A stretch of DNA of 64,000 bases, from positions 3,224,001 to 3,288,000 of the forward strand of contig JAHCVI010000002.1 of the NCBI GenBank assembly GCA_019096155.1, read 5' to 3'. The translations under genes were made by a program, and so were the position numbers. Source of the stretch: Staphylotrichum longicolle (taxonomy: Eukaryota; Ascomycota; Sordariomycetes; Sordariales; Chaetomiaceae). Under the pieces are notes generated by a model. That model did no database searches, was not told the origin of the DNA, and saw only the letters and a list, made by a program, of their open reading frames with translations. Shown here piece by piece: positions 12,501 through 23,053 of the stretch; positions within the stretch are counted from its first letter, which is position 1, and each line of letters opens with the position of its first letter.

Positions 12501-12924
12501 GACAGTAACATTGCGCCTCTGATGACCGAGGGATGACTGATCATACGTGTGTGAGACTTGGGCAGGGCTCAAACTCATGAGCAGGCTTTGCACAACGCCA
12601 CACGAAGGATATCATTTCAAGCTAGGAAACCAAGAATCAAACGACAGACAAGAAGAGAACAAGAATAGAAAACCGACAACACGTTGTCAAATGTCCGACA
12701 AGCATCGGGCGTACCCCCATGGCTGGGCAGTCCCGGTTAGCCTCTTCCCCCTGTTGACACCACCAGCATGCATTTTACCCCTGCCTCCCCGCCATCATCA
12801 CCAACACATCACAACCACTCAACCGAGGTCGCTTCCATGCACCATCAGCACCGCACACTCGACACAGTACCGCCAGCAAAAAGCCACCCGCAGTCTCCTC
12901 TTCTCAGCCCCCCGTCCACCAGTC
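9509..12924. other. 3.4-kb spacer between the two cysteine-rich paralogues
   Basis: No gene of ordinary size recognised. It contains the tentative short reading frame at 12417-12500 and several unsupported open frames (for example 9880-10560 plus). The stretch next to 9508 is presumably the promoter of paralogue 1. Confidence 0.45.
12417..12500 (+). CDS. Tentative 27-residue short ORF with MGGC start
   Basis: A short frame of 27 codons begins MGGCGYRKGGDDEE and ends AEDKAAKVV. Gly2 with a nearby cysteine is the pattern seen in N-myristoylated and palmitoylated peptides, and the composition is charged and looks non-random. There is no neighbour or splice support, and a chance ORF is quite possible. 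Confidence 0.18.
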   Translation: MGGCGYRKGGDDEEHQSLAEDKAAKVV

Positions 12925-13679
12925 TCACCTCCGACTTCTCTTACTCGACCCCGACCCCGGCCCGGACCCTCCCGAAGCCGAGGACGACGAGTTGGTCGGC
13001 CAGGGGTCAGCCCAGCACCCCTCGCAGCAGACGTGGTAGCAGAAGGTGTCGGGGCTCGTCCGCATCTGGTGCTGGCACCAGCGGTACTCGTTGCCGCGCC
13101 CGCCGCACAGGCAGCACGCCCACCGGCCGCCCAGCTGGGCGAGGCGGCAGCCGCCCGAGGAGCAGTCGGGGGAGGGGAGGCAGCCACCCGATGCGCTGTG
13201 GGGGGGGTGACACGGGTCAGGTGTTAGCTTTCTGTTCTTGTTCGTGCTTGCTTACTCCCGAGACAAACCACCAGAGAGGAGAGGGGTCTGGATGGCCAAA
13301 GCATACCATGGGTTGCTGGTGTCGACCTGCACCTGCGCCGAGTCGTCGTCGAAGACGGTGTTCTCGCAGGGATGCATCTCCCCGGTGACTGGGTCTGTGA
13401 TGGCGCACGGGCCGTATCGGTAGACGAGGAAGATGTCGATTGGGCGGGAGCAAGTTGGGGAGTCTGGCAGAAAGGCTGTTAATCGGATCCTCCGGGCCCA
13501 GGTCCTGACAGCTCCTGAGGTGGGGGAGGGTCTCGGGGTCTGGAAGGAGGCCGCTGGTAGAGACATCTTGTCCCCGAGACCCCGAAGCGGCCGCGGTGCA
13601 GAGAGGGAAGGCCAATAAGCTCACGAGGGCTGGGGTCAGAGTACGTACGGTGGTGGTGGGCGTAGCTCCAGCGACACAT
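12925..13679 (-). CDS. Cysteine-rich protein, MC...WxCCxCGGR family (paralogue 2)
   Basis: Three exons: 13649-13679, 13307-13463, 12925-13195, 152 aa. The introns (185 and 111 bp) have GTACGT and GTATGC donors and phase-consistent acceptors. The protein starts MCRWSYAHHHHSPTC. A middle part carries paired cysteines (YRYGPCAIT, MHPCENTVF, CASGGC, DCSSGGC). The core WACCLCGGRGNEYRWC is followed by CYHVCCEGC. A Gly/Ser-rich tail ends KRSRR. The core aligns with the neighbour at 8843-9508, so the two are diverged paralogues on the same strand. There is no signal peptide. The absence of open frame through the junctions and the match to paralogue 1 are the main reasons to trust this model. Function unknown; metal binding is inferred from cysteine spacing. 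Confidence 0.75.
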
Positions 13680-15978
13680 TTTGTTTGCGTTCTTTTTTCT
13701 CCCTTTTTGATTTCCTCACTCGTTTGATTTTTCCCACACACTTTAGTCCTCCCCTTCTCTCTCTTCTCTTCGGATTCTACTGTTCTTGCCCAGGCTCGAT
13801 ACAGACTGGACGTATGTGCGTGTGTCTCCTTTTGGGCCCTGGGCTTCTGCTCAAGTTGCTGCTGGGTATGGCTCTGGACCTATCAAGTGATAGAGACACA
13901 GGTATGTCGAGATTCTTTTGCGGAATTGGCAAAAACCCTGCCGGTTGAAAGACAACCGTAAGAAGCCCGGAAGGAATGGTACCTCGCTGGTTGGAGCTCA
14001 CTTCCTTGCGTTGACTGACGTTCGAGTGGAGGCGGTCTCTCAACGCGATGCCGGGTTGATATCAAGGTCGATATGGGGAAGCTTGGTGGCGGCTGTCAAA
14101 TGGTTGTCTGGTCTTGGGTGACGGTGTCTCCCTTGCATTCGGCTGCTTAACTTGAACCAGGAGGTCAAGTGTGAATGGCGTTTTGCGTTGAGGGGGTGCG
14201 GTCCAAGTCTATGAAGAACGAAGTTGAGCTGAACAAATCTCCAGGTTGACTCCAGAACGGAAACCCCCCTTGGTCATGGGAGTCGGTTCGTGCCGCTGTC
14301 GTGTTGAGATGCCCGGTTGGAGGAGCAGCACCACTGGCTATATAGGACTTGGAGGATCCGACGAGCGGGCTGTGAAGAAACGCGCAAGGCTCTTGCGATA
14401 TACGAAGCATACAGACAAACAACAGCCGCGGACTCGACGAAGACGGTGTCACCGTGTCCGACTTCAGGCTGTCAGCAACACACCGACCTCTTCGACCCCT
14501 CCTCCTCCGGCGACGCGACTGGATGTCGACATCATGAAGTTTCCCCGGCGGTGGCTAAGCTCCCAGCCCGAAACCTTGGCAGTATCTTGTTTTGGAGCTC
14601 TGTGCCCGGGGGGATGCGAAAACGCATTCGTCATGTCGACGGATAGGGAAATCTTAGGGCGCCGGGGAGGCCCGATCTGTCTCGTCACTCTCCGGGGTCC
14701 CAACTATTGACAGCCATTGTCCGACTTCGCGGCGGCGGCACGTGGAGACTGCGGCAATCCGTGCGCCTTGCTTGCTGCCGGCGGCATGGAAGAAACGTGG
14801 TTCAGCGCGGGTGTGGGCTCGAGACAGGAGTGACACAAAGCTGAGACATGGCCATCTCTCACCCCCACGGTCGCACGGATGGAAGCGCTATCAGCAACTT
14901 TGCGTCCCGAAAGAGGTCGGGCAGGGCTTGTAATTGGCACCGGCTGACTTCCAAGACAGGGTATGGCTTGCCTCGTCGCCTTCTTTTGGGGGTCTGGCGC
15001 CGGTTGCCTCGGTTCAGCCCCCGGCGCCCAACACCGAGGACCCGGGTCCGCCACCGACTCGGGGCATTTTTACCGAAACGGCTTCCGGAATATTCCAGAT
15101 GGAAAGATTCTATTAATACTTTAGGGCTGTCTTGTCACAGCTGAAAGCCGCCCATTGTGCCCCAGTGGCCGTATCTCGTCAAATCCCTCCCCCCCCTTTT
15201 CTCTCCGACAAGTCGATTTTGACTCCGCACACTGAGACACTGGAGAAGACGCGAGAAAATTAAAAGACCAAACGGGGTGTAGGGCACCGATCTGCACCGC
15301 CACTACTACCAGCGACGATGACAAGATTCGATGAGAAATCAGAGAAAGATTGATAACATCAGGCGAACCATGGCTGCCGATTGGACGGCTCCTATGCTCA
15401 TACACTTTCTGAGGCTGTGGTCGTCAACGTCTCATCTCATGTTCAGACGGGTCTCAAGTTGGTTGGGCATTCTAGAACAAACAAGCTCTGGAGATCCGAC
15501 GAGCGGGGAGAGGAGTCGACGTCTGTTGAAGCGGCTCTTAGCCTCTTACACAGCACAGCCACCCCCCTTGACCCCCGTCCCATTCTTTGACGTCGCGGCG
15601 GGACAGGGTTGCCAGGGCGGGTTCTTGGTTCGAGATCAGAAGATCTGCGCCCAACGGCGATCGCCCAGACCAGATCTACCGCGCAGACGCCCGGCAACTG
15701 CATGTCGCGCAGGCATCGACGTCAAGCACGGGACAGGCACCGTCAATGGCATGTCGATGCCGTCGATCACGAAGCCGTGGAATCTTCTATAAAAAGTAGC
15801 AGACCGCGAAGGGTATATACTTGACAGTATATCCAGCAGAGACTGCCAAGGCGGCAGACGACTGGACTGAGACGGGCTTCCCAACTTTGATTTCGCTTTT
15901 GCTTTGTCGCGGTGTGCTGTATTCGTGTCAAGTGTTGGGTAGCACAATCATCGCAATACCCCCTCGAGGCGATGGACG
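13680..15978. other. 2.3-kb intergenic region
   Basis: No gene recognised. It is upstream of cysteine-rich paralogue 2 and includes a TATATAG element near 14338-14345, about 660 bp before that gene's ATG, of unknown relevance. Confidence 0.45.
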
Positions 15979-16449
15979 TCAGAGGTCTGTGTTGGTCCCG
16001 TTGGGACACCTGCGTGAAACCCCAGCATGAGAGGCAGAGAGGCTAAGCGGCGAACACTTCTTTTCCATCAATTGCAGCAGATAGAAGAGAAAAGGGTCAA
16101 GCGTTGAACGTTTGAATTTGGCTCTCGAGTCTGCCTTGCACTCAGCCTGGGAGATTCGATTCTGATACGTTCCCCGCGTCTCAAAGCCCGATGTTCGAGC
16201 TCCTAGCTCCAAGACGTGAAACGAAACGGGACCCATCAGCATCCCCTGTCTTGCTTGTTAGTGTGAGCGCACCAGCCCTCTTTCTCTCCCCTCGTTGCCT
16301 CCCCTAGGTTTTGATTTGGCCGCATCTCCCACAAAGCAACATACCACACACCTCCTGAAATCCACAAAGCAGACACTGTGACCAAGTTCGCTGACGAACA
16401 TCTCCACACCCTCAGGTTTCCCCTTGTGGATAACACACACTAGCGCCAT
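15979..16449 (-). CDS. Tentative two-exon hypothetical protein
   Basis: Candidate exons 16345-16449 and 15979-16245 give a 123-aa protein starting MALVCVIHKGKPEGVEMF. Support is structural: an ATG in good context (AAGATGG), a GTATGT donor, a perfect ACTAAC branch site 12 nt before a CAG acceptor, a typical 99-bp intron, and preserved phase. Exon 1 has a constrained look (ELGHSVCFVDFRRCV). Exon 2 is less convincing. No domain, signal peptide or membrane helix is recognised. It could equally be a spliced noncoding transcript. Confidence 0.35.
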
Positions 16450-17128
16450 CTTATCTCCAGATCCTCAAGCCAAGCTGAAACACCATGATCAGCGCGATAA
16501 CGTGAGCCCACATCACCCGGGAACCCCGACCGGAGCAGCCTTGATTGTGGGGGCCCGGCCGATCCTACGCGCTGCCGACGTCACCCGATGATATTAATAG
16601 AGTATTGAAAGAACTCGGCGACCCCGCCGAAACATCACACCCGCAGGATACTGAGAGCTGCCAATCCACGAACAACGGATGGAAAGACTGGTCATTCGAG
16701 AAGAGCAAGCCTGGGTATTCAAACTACAGCATGGGAAGGCAGGATCCAACAATCTTTCATCACGGGCATAATGCCATGGTGACCAAGGTGTGCCAGTCAG
16801 AAAGAGAAAACCAAACAGCGTGGAATTGAGCTGTAAGACACGGGCAATTCAACAAAGAAGCCAACGTTCCCGAGTAATCTGGCCTGTCCTTTTCGTCCTC
16901 GTCTCTGACTCAATCCGATCCTTTGAGAAGTTAGCCCGTAGCTTATTCGATCAAGCCAGGTGGTACAAACATGCCTCCAGACCCAAATCCATACCCGGAG
17001 ATTATGTGTAAATTGCATGTCTCGGACTCAATACTGTAAACGTGGACATTCAACCCCGTCTATATGCCTCCAAATCTCCTTTCCAAGCCTCTCCTTTCCA
17101 AGCCGCTCCTTTTATTCAAGCCACTTTC
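16450..17128. other. Intergenic region
   Basis: Nothing recognised. Its right end (17040-17128) is pyrimidine-rich and is probably the 3' untranslated part of the ARMT1-like gene. Confidence 0.45.
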
Positions 17129-18844
17129 TCAAGTCCCCTTGGAGAAGGACACGACCGCCCACTTTCCGTTCCAAGCCCATTTCCGCGCCCCTGAATCACC
17201 GCCTCCTCCTTCCATTTGCTTCAGCTTCTCGTCTTCCCCGGGCTTCAGGCCCACCACAACATCCGCCTTGCACGTTCTCAGCGCAAGGACGTTGACTCCT
17301 GACCCAGGACCAAGCGGTCCAATGGCCTCGGTGAACGGCGTCGTCGGATCCCAGGCAACCTGTCTGCGTTAGTACACAACCCCACTCAAAAGACAACAGA
17401 AAGGTTTAAGCTCACATCGCCCACCAGCTTCCTGTAGTTCAGATCCCCCTTGAACACCACCAACTCGGCCTCTTTCAAGTCCTCCACAAGACTCTCCGCC
17501 TCCTTGGGCAGCCTCCAAAAGCTCCCCGGCCCCGTCCACACGCGATTCGGCCTCAACACCAGCTGCCCCTCGGCGTGGAACCGACTCCAAACAAGAACTC
17601 GAGCTCGCCCAGCTCCTTCTCGCTCAACTTCTCGGGCTCCACACCCTGCAACTTGTCCTCCTCGCTGGGCGTCTCATAAAACCGCTTCGGGTCCGCGATG
17701 GCGCCCAGCAACGAGGCGAAATCCCCGGGCAACACGTCCGACACGAACCACGGGATGGACTTGGGGTGCAGCACCACCGTCGTCGCCAGCCCGGCCGACA
17801 GCAGGTACCCGGCCAGGATCAAGTCGACGTAGAGCTCGAACCCGGCGTTGTCCAGGACGATATCCACGCGCCGCTCCTTCTTCGCCGCGTCCTTCTTCGC
17901 CGCCAGCAGGTGGGCGTAGACGGCGGGCAGGTCGTTGACCAGGATGTTCTTCTCGGCGGCGCGGCGGGCCTCGGAGCCCTGCAGCTTCTGGATGTCCTCG
18001 TAGGTGAGGCTGGTCAGCAGGGAGAGGTCGGTGGCGTTGCCCCAGAGGCAGACCTCGCACATCTCGGCGAAGAGGAGTTTGTCGGCCTCCGGGTCGTGGT
18101 CCGCCTGGGCGCGGAGCTGGGTGACCAGGTCTTTGTAGCGGGCGGCGAGCTCGAGGACGGCGGGACGCGAGGAGCGGAAGGTCTTGATCTTTTGGCGGGC
18201 GAAGACGTCGTAGTTCTTCCAGTGGGTGGAGAGGGTGAAGGAGGTGGAAATGCGACTTCACGGGATGTTGAGCACGAGAGGATAGGGCGCGGTGGAAGGC
18301 GCAGAGGGACGTACCGGAAGAGATAGCATTCGGTAAAGAGCCAGGGGGCCTTCAGCCAGGTGATGTTGCCCAGCTGCTCGAGCTCCTTGTTGTACCCGGC
18401 CACATCAGGGTGACCATCATCTCGAATTGGCCTGTTTCGGCATCTCTTAGTAGGTCTGTCGTTGTCTTGTCTCGGTATGGATGGAAAACGCACGTCAGAG
18501 CCCGGTCGTGCTGCACCTCGTACTTGAGCTCGGCGATCTCGGCCACGATCTTCTTGCCCTCGTCGCGCTTCTCGGCATCGTCGCAGGCAGCCACGGTGCG
18601 GTAGGCATCGTCAATCGCTTGGGTCTTTTAAAAAGAATTTAGCAGATGCGCATGGTCCAGTACTGGCATTCACACGTGAAAACACTCACGATGATGATGG
18701 GCCATCGTTCACGGGCTGTCTGGTACGCGAACGACGTCGGGTCGCCCGTCGAGTAGGGTGCTGCAGCAGGGTTCGAAGTTAGGTGTGAGCGCTTGCACAA
18801 CAGCAGCAAGAGCGAGACCCACCGAGCTTGGGATCGAGATCCAT
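17129..18844 (-). CDS. DUF89/ARMT1-like damage-control phosphatase, with internal frameshift
   Basis: Six-exon model: 18823-18844, 18690-18760, 18494-18624, 18315-18431, 17416-18255, 17129-17359, about 470 codons, like yeast YMR027W (470 aa). The family (Armt1, domain PF01937) comprises metal-dependent phosphatases acting on damaged or over-produced sugar phosphates. Visible signatures are WGNATDLSLLTSL, VDIVLDNAGFELYVDL (metal-binding Asp/Asn) and LHPKSIPWFVSDVLP (active-site Lys region). The N terminus reads MDLDPKLAPYSTGDPTSF. Odd point: near 17585-17592 the frame breaks. ELGELEFLF is followed in the correct frame by a stop, while the expected continuation WSRFHAEGQLVLRPNR is in another frame and runs on to a well-spliced C terminus. 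The coding sum is 1412 nt, so one base (or seven) is missing. This is either a real truncating mutation or an assembly error. Confidence 0.85.
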
Positions 18845-19568
18845 CTTGTGTCGCTTTTTGAGTTCAGTCGCGACTGCTTGGTTCAGGTCTGCGGACGGAC
18901 TCGGATGCTGCTTGGATTCCACCGTCGGTTTGGCGGGGTAGCTTTGGAGGGGTCAACCTCACTGCTTGGCCACGATAAGGAATCTTGACGTAGCGATATC
19001 GGGGTCGGCTTTAGTTGCCCCGAACACATCACGAACCAGGCCTCACAGCTCCCCATCTGTCTGGAAACAATATGATAGGTACTACTGCTAAATCTTTTGA
19101 TGGTAAAGCAACTTGATGGGACCCTGGATTTTGAAGAGATGCATCAAAGTAATGAGAAAACAAGCAAGAACTCTTCAGGAAATGCAGCACGCCGCCTCGA
19201 CAAGCAAGTGCATATGGGACCTGAGCAAAGGACTCTCCAGCCATTTCAAAATTCTGGGCGTTGGGTTTTGCTCGAGTCGTTCGTGCAAGAGTGCCGGGTC
19301 AATGTATCTCATCGGGACCCCCTGTTAAAAGGGGTAGTCGAGAGGATGATTTTAACATACAGAATATTGCCGTCCACTAACAACTCTGCCAACACGATAC
19401 TTCCAGGCTGGCAGGCTGCATGAACTGTGCCTCGCCACAACTCGCTCCTTCCGAACGGCTCCTGTAACGGGCAGGGCGTGTGTGGCAGAGGAAATGCGGA
19501 AGGGAGATATCCCCATTTCCTCCTCTGTCTCCTAATCATTTCCGATTTTCCAGGAGTAATTGCTACGC
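18845..19568. other. Intergenic region
   Basis: Short open frames only. No family or splice structure recognised. Confidence 0.45.
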
Positions 19569-20136
19569 TCATTTCCATCTCCGGCTGTCGTTGATCGTCT
19601 CAAGCTCTTCACACGCCTTCTTGATCCCCTCTGTTGTCGTGTCCAAGTTGTCTTCGGTGTGAAAGATGCTGAAGTGGTGCCCCGGGATGTCAATCACCTT
19701 GGTGATCAGATCCTTCCTGTAGTTCCCCCATCCAAGCTGGTGATCCGACCGATGGATATCCACCCTCGTCATACCCTCTCCCTCGACCGGCACCGCTTCC
19801 ACCGCGCGGAGCAGCACCACAGGCGGCGGCCGGCTCCTCACTGCCACCCCATCCCACGCCGGCAGCGTCCACTCGCCCACCATCCTCATGGCCTCCCCAA
19901 AACACCTCGTCACCCTCTCCCTCGTCTCCTCCTTGGTGAGCTCGCTCCACTGCACCGCATGCTGCACCACCGGCACCGCCGGCTTCCACCCCTCCGCCAC
20001 CAGGGGGCACACCGAGTCCACCATGACGATCCCCACCACCCGCACCCCGAGAGCCGGGTCCTCGGTGCTCTCGAGCTGCCGCGCCAGCTCCAGCGCGATC
20101 AGCCCGCCCAGCGACCACCCTCCCAGGATGACGTCC

Positions 20137-20171
<35 letters not shown>

Positions 20172-20420
20172 CTCGGGCCCCACCGCCTCCTTGACGAACT
20201 GGAGGTAGTGCCGCGCCATCTCGGGGATGCCGCCCTCCCAGCGCTGGCCCGACTCGTAGTGCGGGTTGGCGATGCCGTACACGGAGCGGCCCAGGTCGCC
20301 GAGGAAGTAGTACGAGAAGATGGTGCCCCCGCCGTCGTGGATGAGGATGAGCGGGGTCGGCGGGCTGCCGGGCCCCGGGGGAGGCGGGTCCTGGATGAGG
20401 TTGGGGTTTGTGGTGAACAT
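19569..20420 (-). CDS. Stand-alone thioesterase (alpha/beta-hydrolase, PKS/NRPS-type TE domain)
   Basis: Intronless, 283 aa, start ATG at 20420. The whole protein is one thioesterase-like alpha/beta-hydrolase domain, as found at the end of polyketide and peptide synthetases or as type II editing enzymes. Visible features are strand and oxyanion loop LILIHDGGGTIFSYY, nucleophile elbow GWSLGG (Ser103), VDSVCPL after it, and a C-terminal catalytic His in IPGHHFSIFH. Before the elbow is a run of 12 glycines coded by a CCG/CGG triplet repeat. It lies in a flexible loop and may vary between strains. A flavin monooxygenase lies 0.8 kb upstream on the same strand, which suggests a small secondary-metabolism pair, but no synthase, transporter or regulator is next to them. 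A general lipase or hydrolase is less likely given the TE-like sequence. Confidence 0.82.
20137..20169. repeat. CCG trinucleotide microsatellite
   Basis: Eleven uninterrupted CCG units inside the thioesterase gene, encoding most of its glycine run on the minus strand. Confidence 0.95.
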
Positions 20421-21235
20421 GATTGTGAACCAAAGGTAAACGTGGATGTGTGGTGTTGGGAATGGGTGATTGAACTTGAAGAATCAAATTGAGAAGATGG
20501 ATGGGAGTCTGCAGAAGGTCAGAAGCGGTCAAAGACACGGAGTGCTACCACGCGGTTGAAATTGACTGTACCCCGTCTTGTTTTGTGTAAACGCCGATGA
20601 ACCCCGGGCCAAGAGACGTGAAGACCGGAACGCGGCGAGAACTGGGAACCGGGGGTGGAGAGATGGAAAGCGCAAATTGGGGGAATGAAGCCTTGGCGCG
20701 ATATCTACAGACGGTATCGCCTCGTCTATTACGCTTCGGCGGCCCCTTATTCCCGAAGTGAGTGTATGTTGCAATAGGTGAGGAATATAGAGAGTAGTTT
20801 TTGGAGTGGAAGAATGACGTGCCAAAAGTCGATTGTCTCCGAAACGGGGCTTCCATTTGCTGCACAGTCAGCCGAGTCCGGATGTCACCCTCCTCCTGCT
20901 GCTGCTGCTCCTGCTGCAACAGCGTGAGTGTGCCAATGAGAGAACGCTTCAGCTTTCTGTGAGTGGCTCTTGCGACATTCTTGATTACCCGACTTCAAGT
21001 GGTATCGTATTTTCAATCTACAGCCGTTACTATCGACGAGAATTCAGGTGATACATTTGTACTGCGGGAGACGTTCTGAAAAGCAGCATATATTCAGGGG
21101 AAGACCGGCAAAATGCCCCCGAAATCAACCCATCGTTGGAAAGAAGGAAAGAGTGAGAGCGGTAGAAGAAGAGGGAGCAAGAGAAGAGATTCGCCTTTCT
21201 GCCCAGGCTCGTGGACCAGAAATATCATGTTGGAA
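20421..21235. other. Intergenic between thioesterase and monooxygenase genes
   Basis: Presumed promoter of the thioesterase gene and 3' region of the monooxygenase gene. A short CTG-rich tract lies near 20890-20925. No gene seen. Confidence 0.5.
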
Positions 21236-23053
21236 TCAAAACAGGTGAGCGATCCTTGTCCACAGCTTAAACACCAGACAAGCACCCGCCACCGTCCAAA
21301 CCACAGGAGAGGCGAAAGACAAAAGGGAACGAGATGGGGAAACCAGAGGTGACACGAGATAGTCACCCAAGAACGAAAGCAGCTGGTCCGCCTTGGCCAG
21401 CGGCCCAATATGCGCCACATAGCCGTCCGGCCGCACAAGCACATACCCAGCCTTCCTCCCAAACCCGAACGTGGCGTGCAGGTCGCCCATTTGGTCGGCG
21501 TACCACTCCTCTCTCCCCACCGCCCGGCCCTCCCCAGTGATGTAGTGCACGCTGACCTCCATCTTGCATGCTTTTACGATCCTGTCCGCCGCCTTCTCCA
21601 ACTCTTCGGCCCCCTTGACTTCGATTTCCCCAACCCCAGAGAACAACAGCAAATGATGCGGCTTGCCCACACACAACCGTTGCAAACTTGTCTCGCCCGT
21701 GCGGCACACATCCCACACCTGCCCATCCGGCAGGCGATCTCCACCCCTCACGCCGCCGCCCCAAAGCCCGCTGCTGGCTTCCCCCACGATGCGGCTGCGC
21801 CCGCGGTAGGTGATGCCAAACTGCGACATGAAATGAAAGGCCCTCTTTCTTCGCCCGCGGCTCCGCGTGGCCCAGGGCATGACATGGCGCAGGACAAAGT
21901 TACGGAACGGGATGGTCCACGGGTTGGGCGCCGAGATGAAGGCGAAGAGGCGGTCGGTGCCCCGGAGCAGGCTCAGGCCGACGGGGCGGCGCTCGAGGTC
22001 GTACGTGTCAAGAAGGGCGTCGGCGGCGGCGGCGAGGGTCGGGTTGGTAGCGGCTCGGGCCTGGGATTGCAGGGCCAGGGCGTGGGCGAGCTTCCAGCCG
22101 AGGTTGATGGCGTCTTGGATGCCCGCGTTCATGCCTTGCCCGCCGGCGGGGGAGTGGATATGGGCAGCGTCCCCCGCGACAAAGAGGCGGGCGTCGCGGT
22201 ACTGGTTGACGCAGCGGTGGTGGAGACGGAAGCGGGTGAGCCAGACGGGGTCGGCGAGGACGCCTGACCCGGGAGGGGTCATGGAGGTGAAGTAGGCCTG
22301 AAGCTGCTCAATGGTGGGCACATCTTGGCCCTTGACGGCGCCTGGACTGCGCGACGCAATCACGCGGATGAGCTCGCCGCTCATGGGGAGGATTCCCAGG
22401 ACGCCCCGGTCACTTAGGTATAGGGACAGGCGGTCTTGGGCAATGTTGGAGTCGCAGAGGAGAGCGTCGCAGAGAACAAAATCCTGGGGATAAGGGGCAC
22501 CGGGGAAGGCCATTCTCTTGGATGCATGGCGTACGACACTGTGGGCGCCATCGCAGCCGACAACGTACTTGGAGCGTATCGTCTGGCTCTTTCCGTCGGG
22601 CAACTCCAAGGTTGTGGTGACGCCGCTGTCATCCTGCACGATGTTGGTTGCGCTGACGGGCCGTTCGACGCTCAGGCCGTATTGGGAGAGACACTCGTCG
22701 AGGAACCTTTCGGTCTCGACCTGAGAGACGTTCAAGGGTAATGGGAACTCGGTGTCGGTGGTGCCGAGATCGTCGAGGTCGATGCTGGCGGCGGGTTGGT
22801 GATTGATGAATACTGACCCACCGCGGAGGATGCGGCCTCTTCGCACGATGGCGTCGGCTGCTCCATGACGGTTCAGGAGCTCCAGGGTTCGAGGCTGGAT
22901 AACCAGTGCCCGGGATTTGTCGTTGCGGATCTCTGCCCGGTCAATGATGCGGAACGAGACACCATGGAGGGCAAGCTCCAGGCCCAGAGCAGTGCCGACA
23001 GGACCAGCCCCGACGACCAGAACATCGCAGTCATACGCCGTTGGGGGTGCCAT
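21236..23053 (-). CDS. FAD-dependent aromatic (PheA/TfdB-type) monooxygenase with membrane tail
   Basis: Intronless, 605 aa. The start at 23053 (MAPPTAYDCDVLVVGAGP) is the first ATG, and the in-frame sequence before it has none. The flavin monooxygenase domain (PF01494 type) spans residues 8-370, with GAGPVGTALGLEL (Rossmann fold), VVGCDGAHSVVR (DG motif) and LFVAGDAAHIHSPAGGQGMN (GD motif). The C-terminal part resembles the thioredoxin-like dimerisation domain of phenol hydroxylases (LRPDGYVAHIG-type: VLVRPDGYVAHIG). The last 30 residues form a hydrophobic segment (VVWTVAGACLVFKLW), a likely tail anchor that most soluble relatives lack. The predicted reaction is NADPH-dependent hydroxylation of an aromatic or polyketide substrate; the substrate is unknown. 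It sits next to a thioesterase on the same strand. Confidence 0.88.
   Translation of the reverse strand: MAPPTAYDCDVLVVGAGPVGTALGLELALHGVSFRIIDRAEIRNDKSRALVIQPRTLELLNRHGAADAIVRRGRILRGGSVFINHQPAASIDLDDLGTTDTEFPLPLNVSQVETERFLDECLSQYGLSVERPVSATNIVQDDSGVTTTLELPDGKSQTIRSKYVVGCDGAHSVVRHASKRMAFPGAPYPQDFVLCDALLCDSNIAQDRLSLYLSDRGVLGILPMSGELIRVIASRSPGAVKGQDVPTIEQLQAYFTSMTPPGSGVLADPVWLTRFRLHHRCVNQYRDARLFVAGDAAHIHSPAGGQGMNAGIQDAINLGWKLAHALALQSQARAATNPTLAAAADALLDTYDLERRPVGLSLLRGTDRLFAFISAPNPWTIPFRNFVLRHVMPWATRSRGRRKRAFHFMSQFGITYRGRSRIVGEASSGLWGGGVRGGDRLPDGQVWDVCRTGETSLQRLCVGKPHHLLLFSGVGEIEVKGAEELEKAADRIVKACKMEVSVHYITGEGRAVGREEWYADQMGDLHATFGFGRKAGYVLVRPDGYVAHIGPLAKADQLLSFLGDYLVSPLVSPSRSLLSFASPVVWTVAGACLVFKLWTRIAHLF

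Noticed and set aside
21410..22267. 285-codon plus-strand frame inside the monooxygenase gene
   Set aside because: Antisense shadow of an intact enzyme gene.
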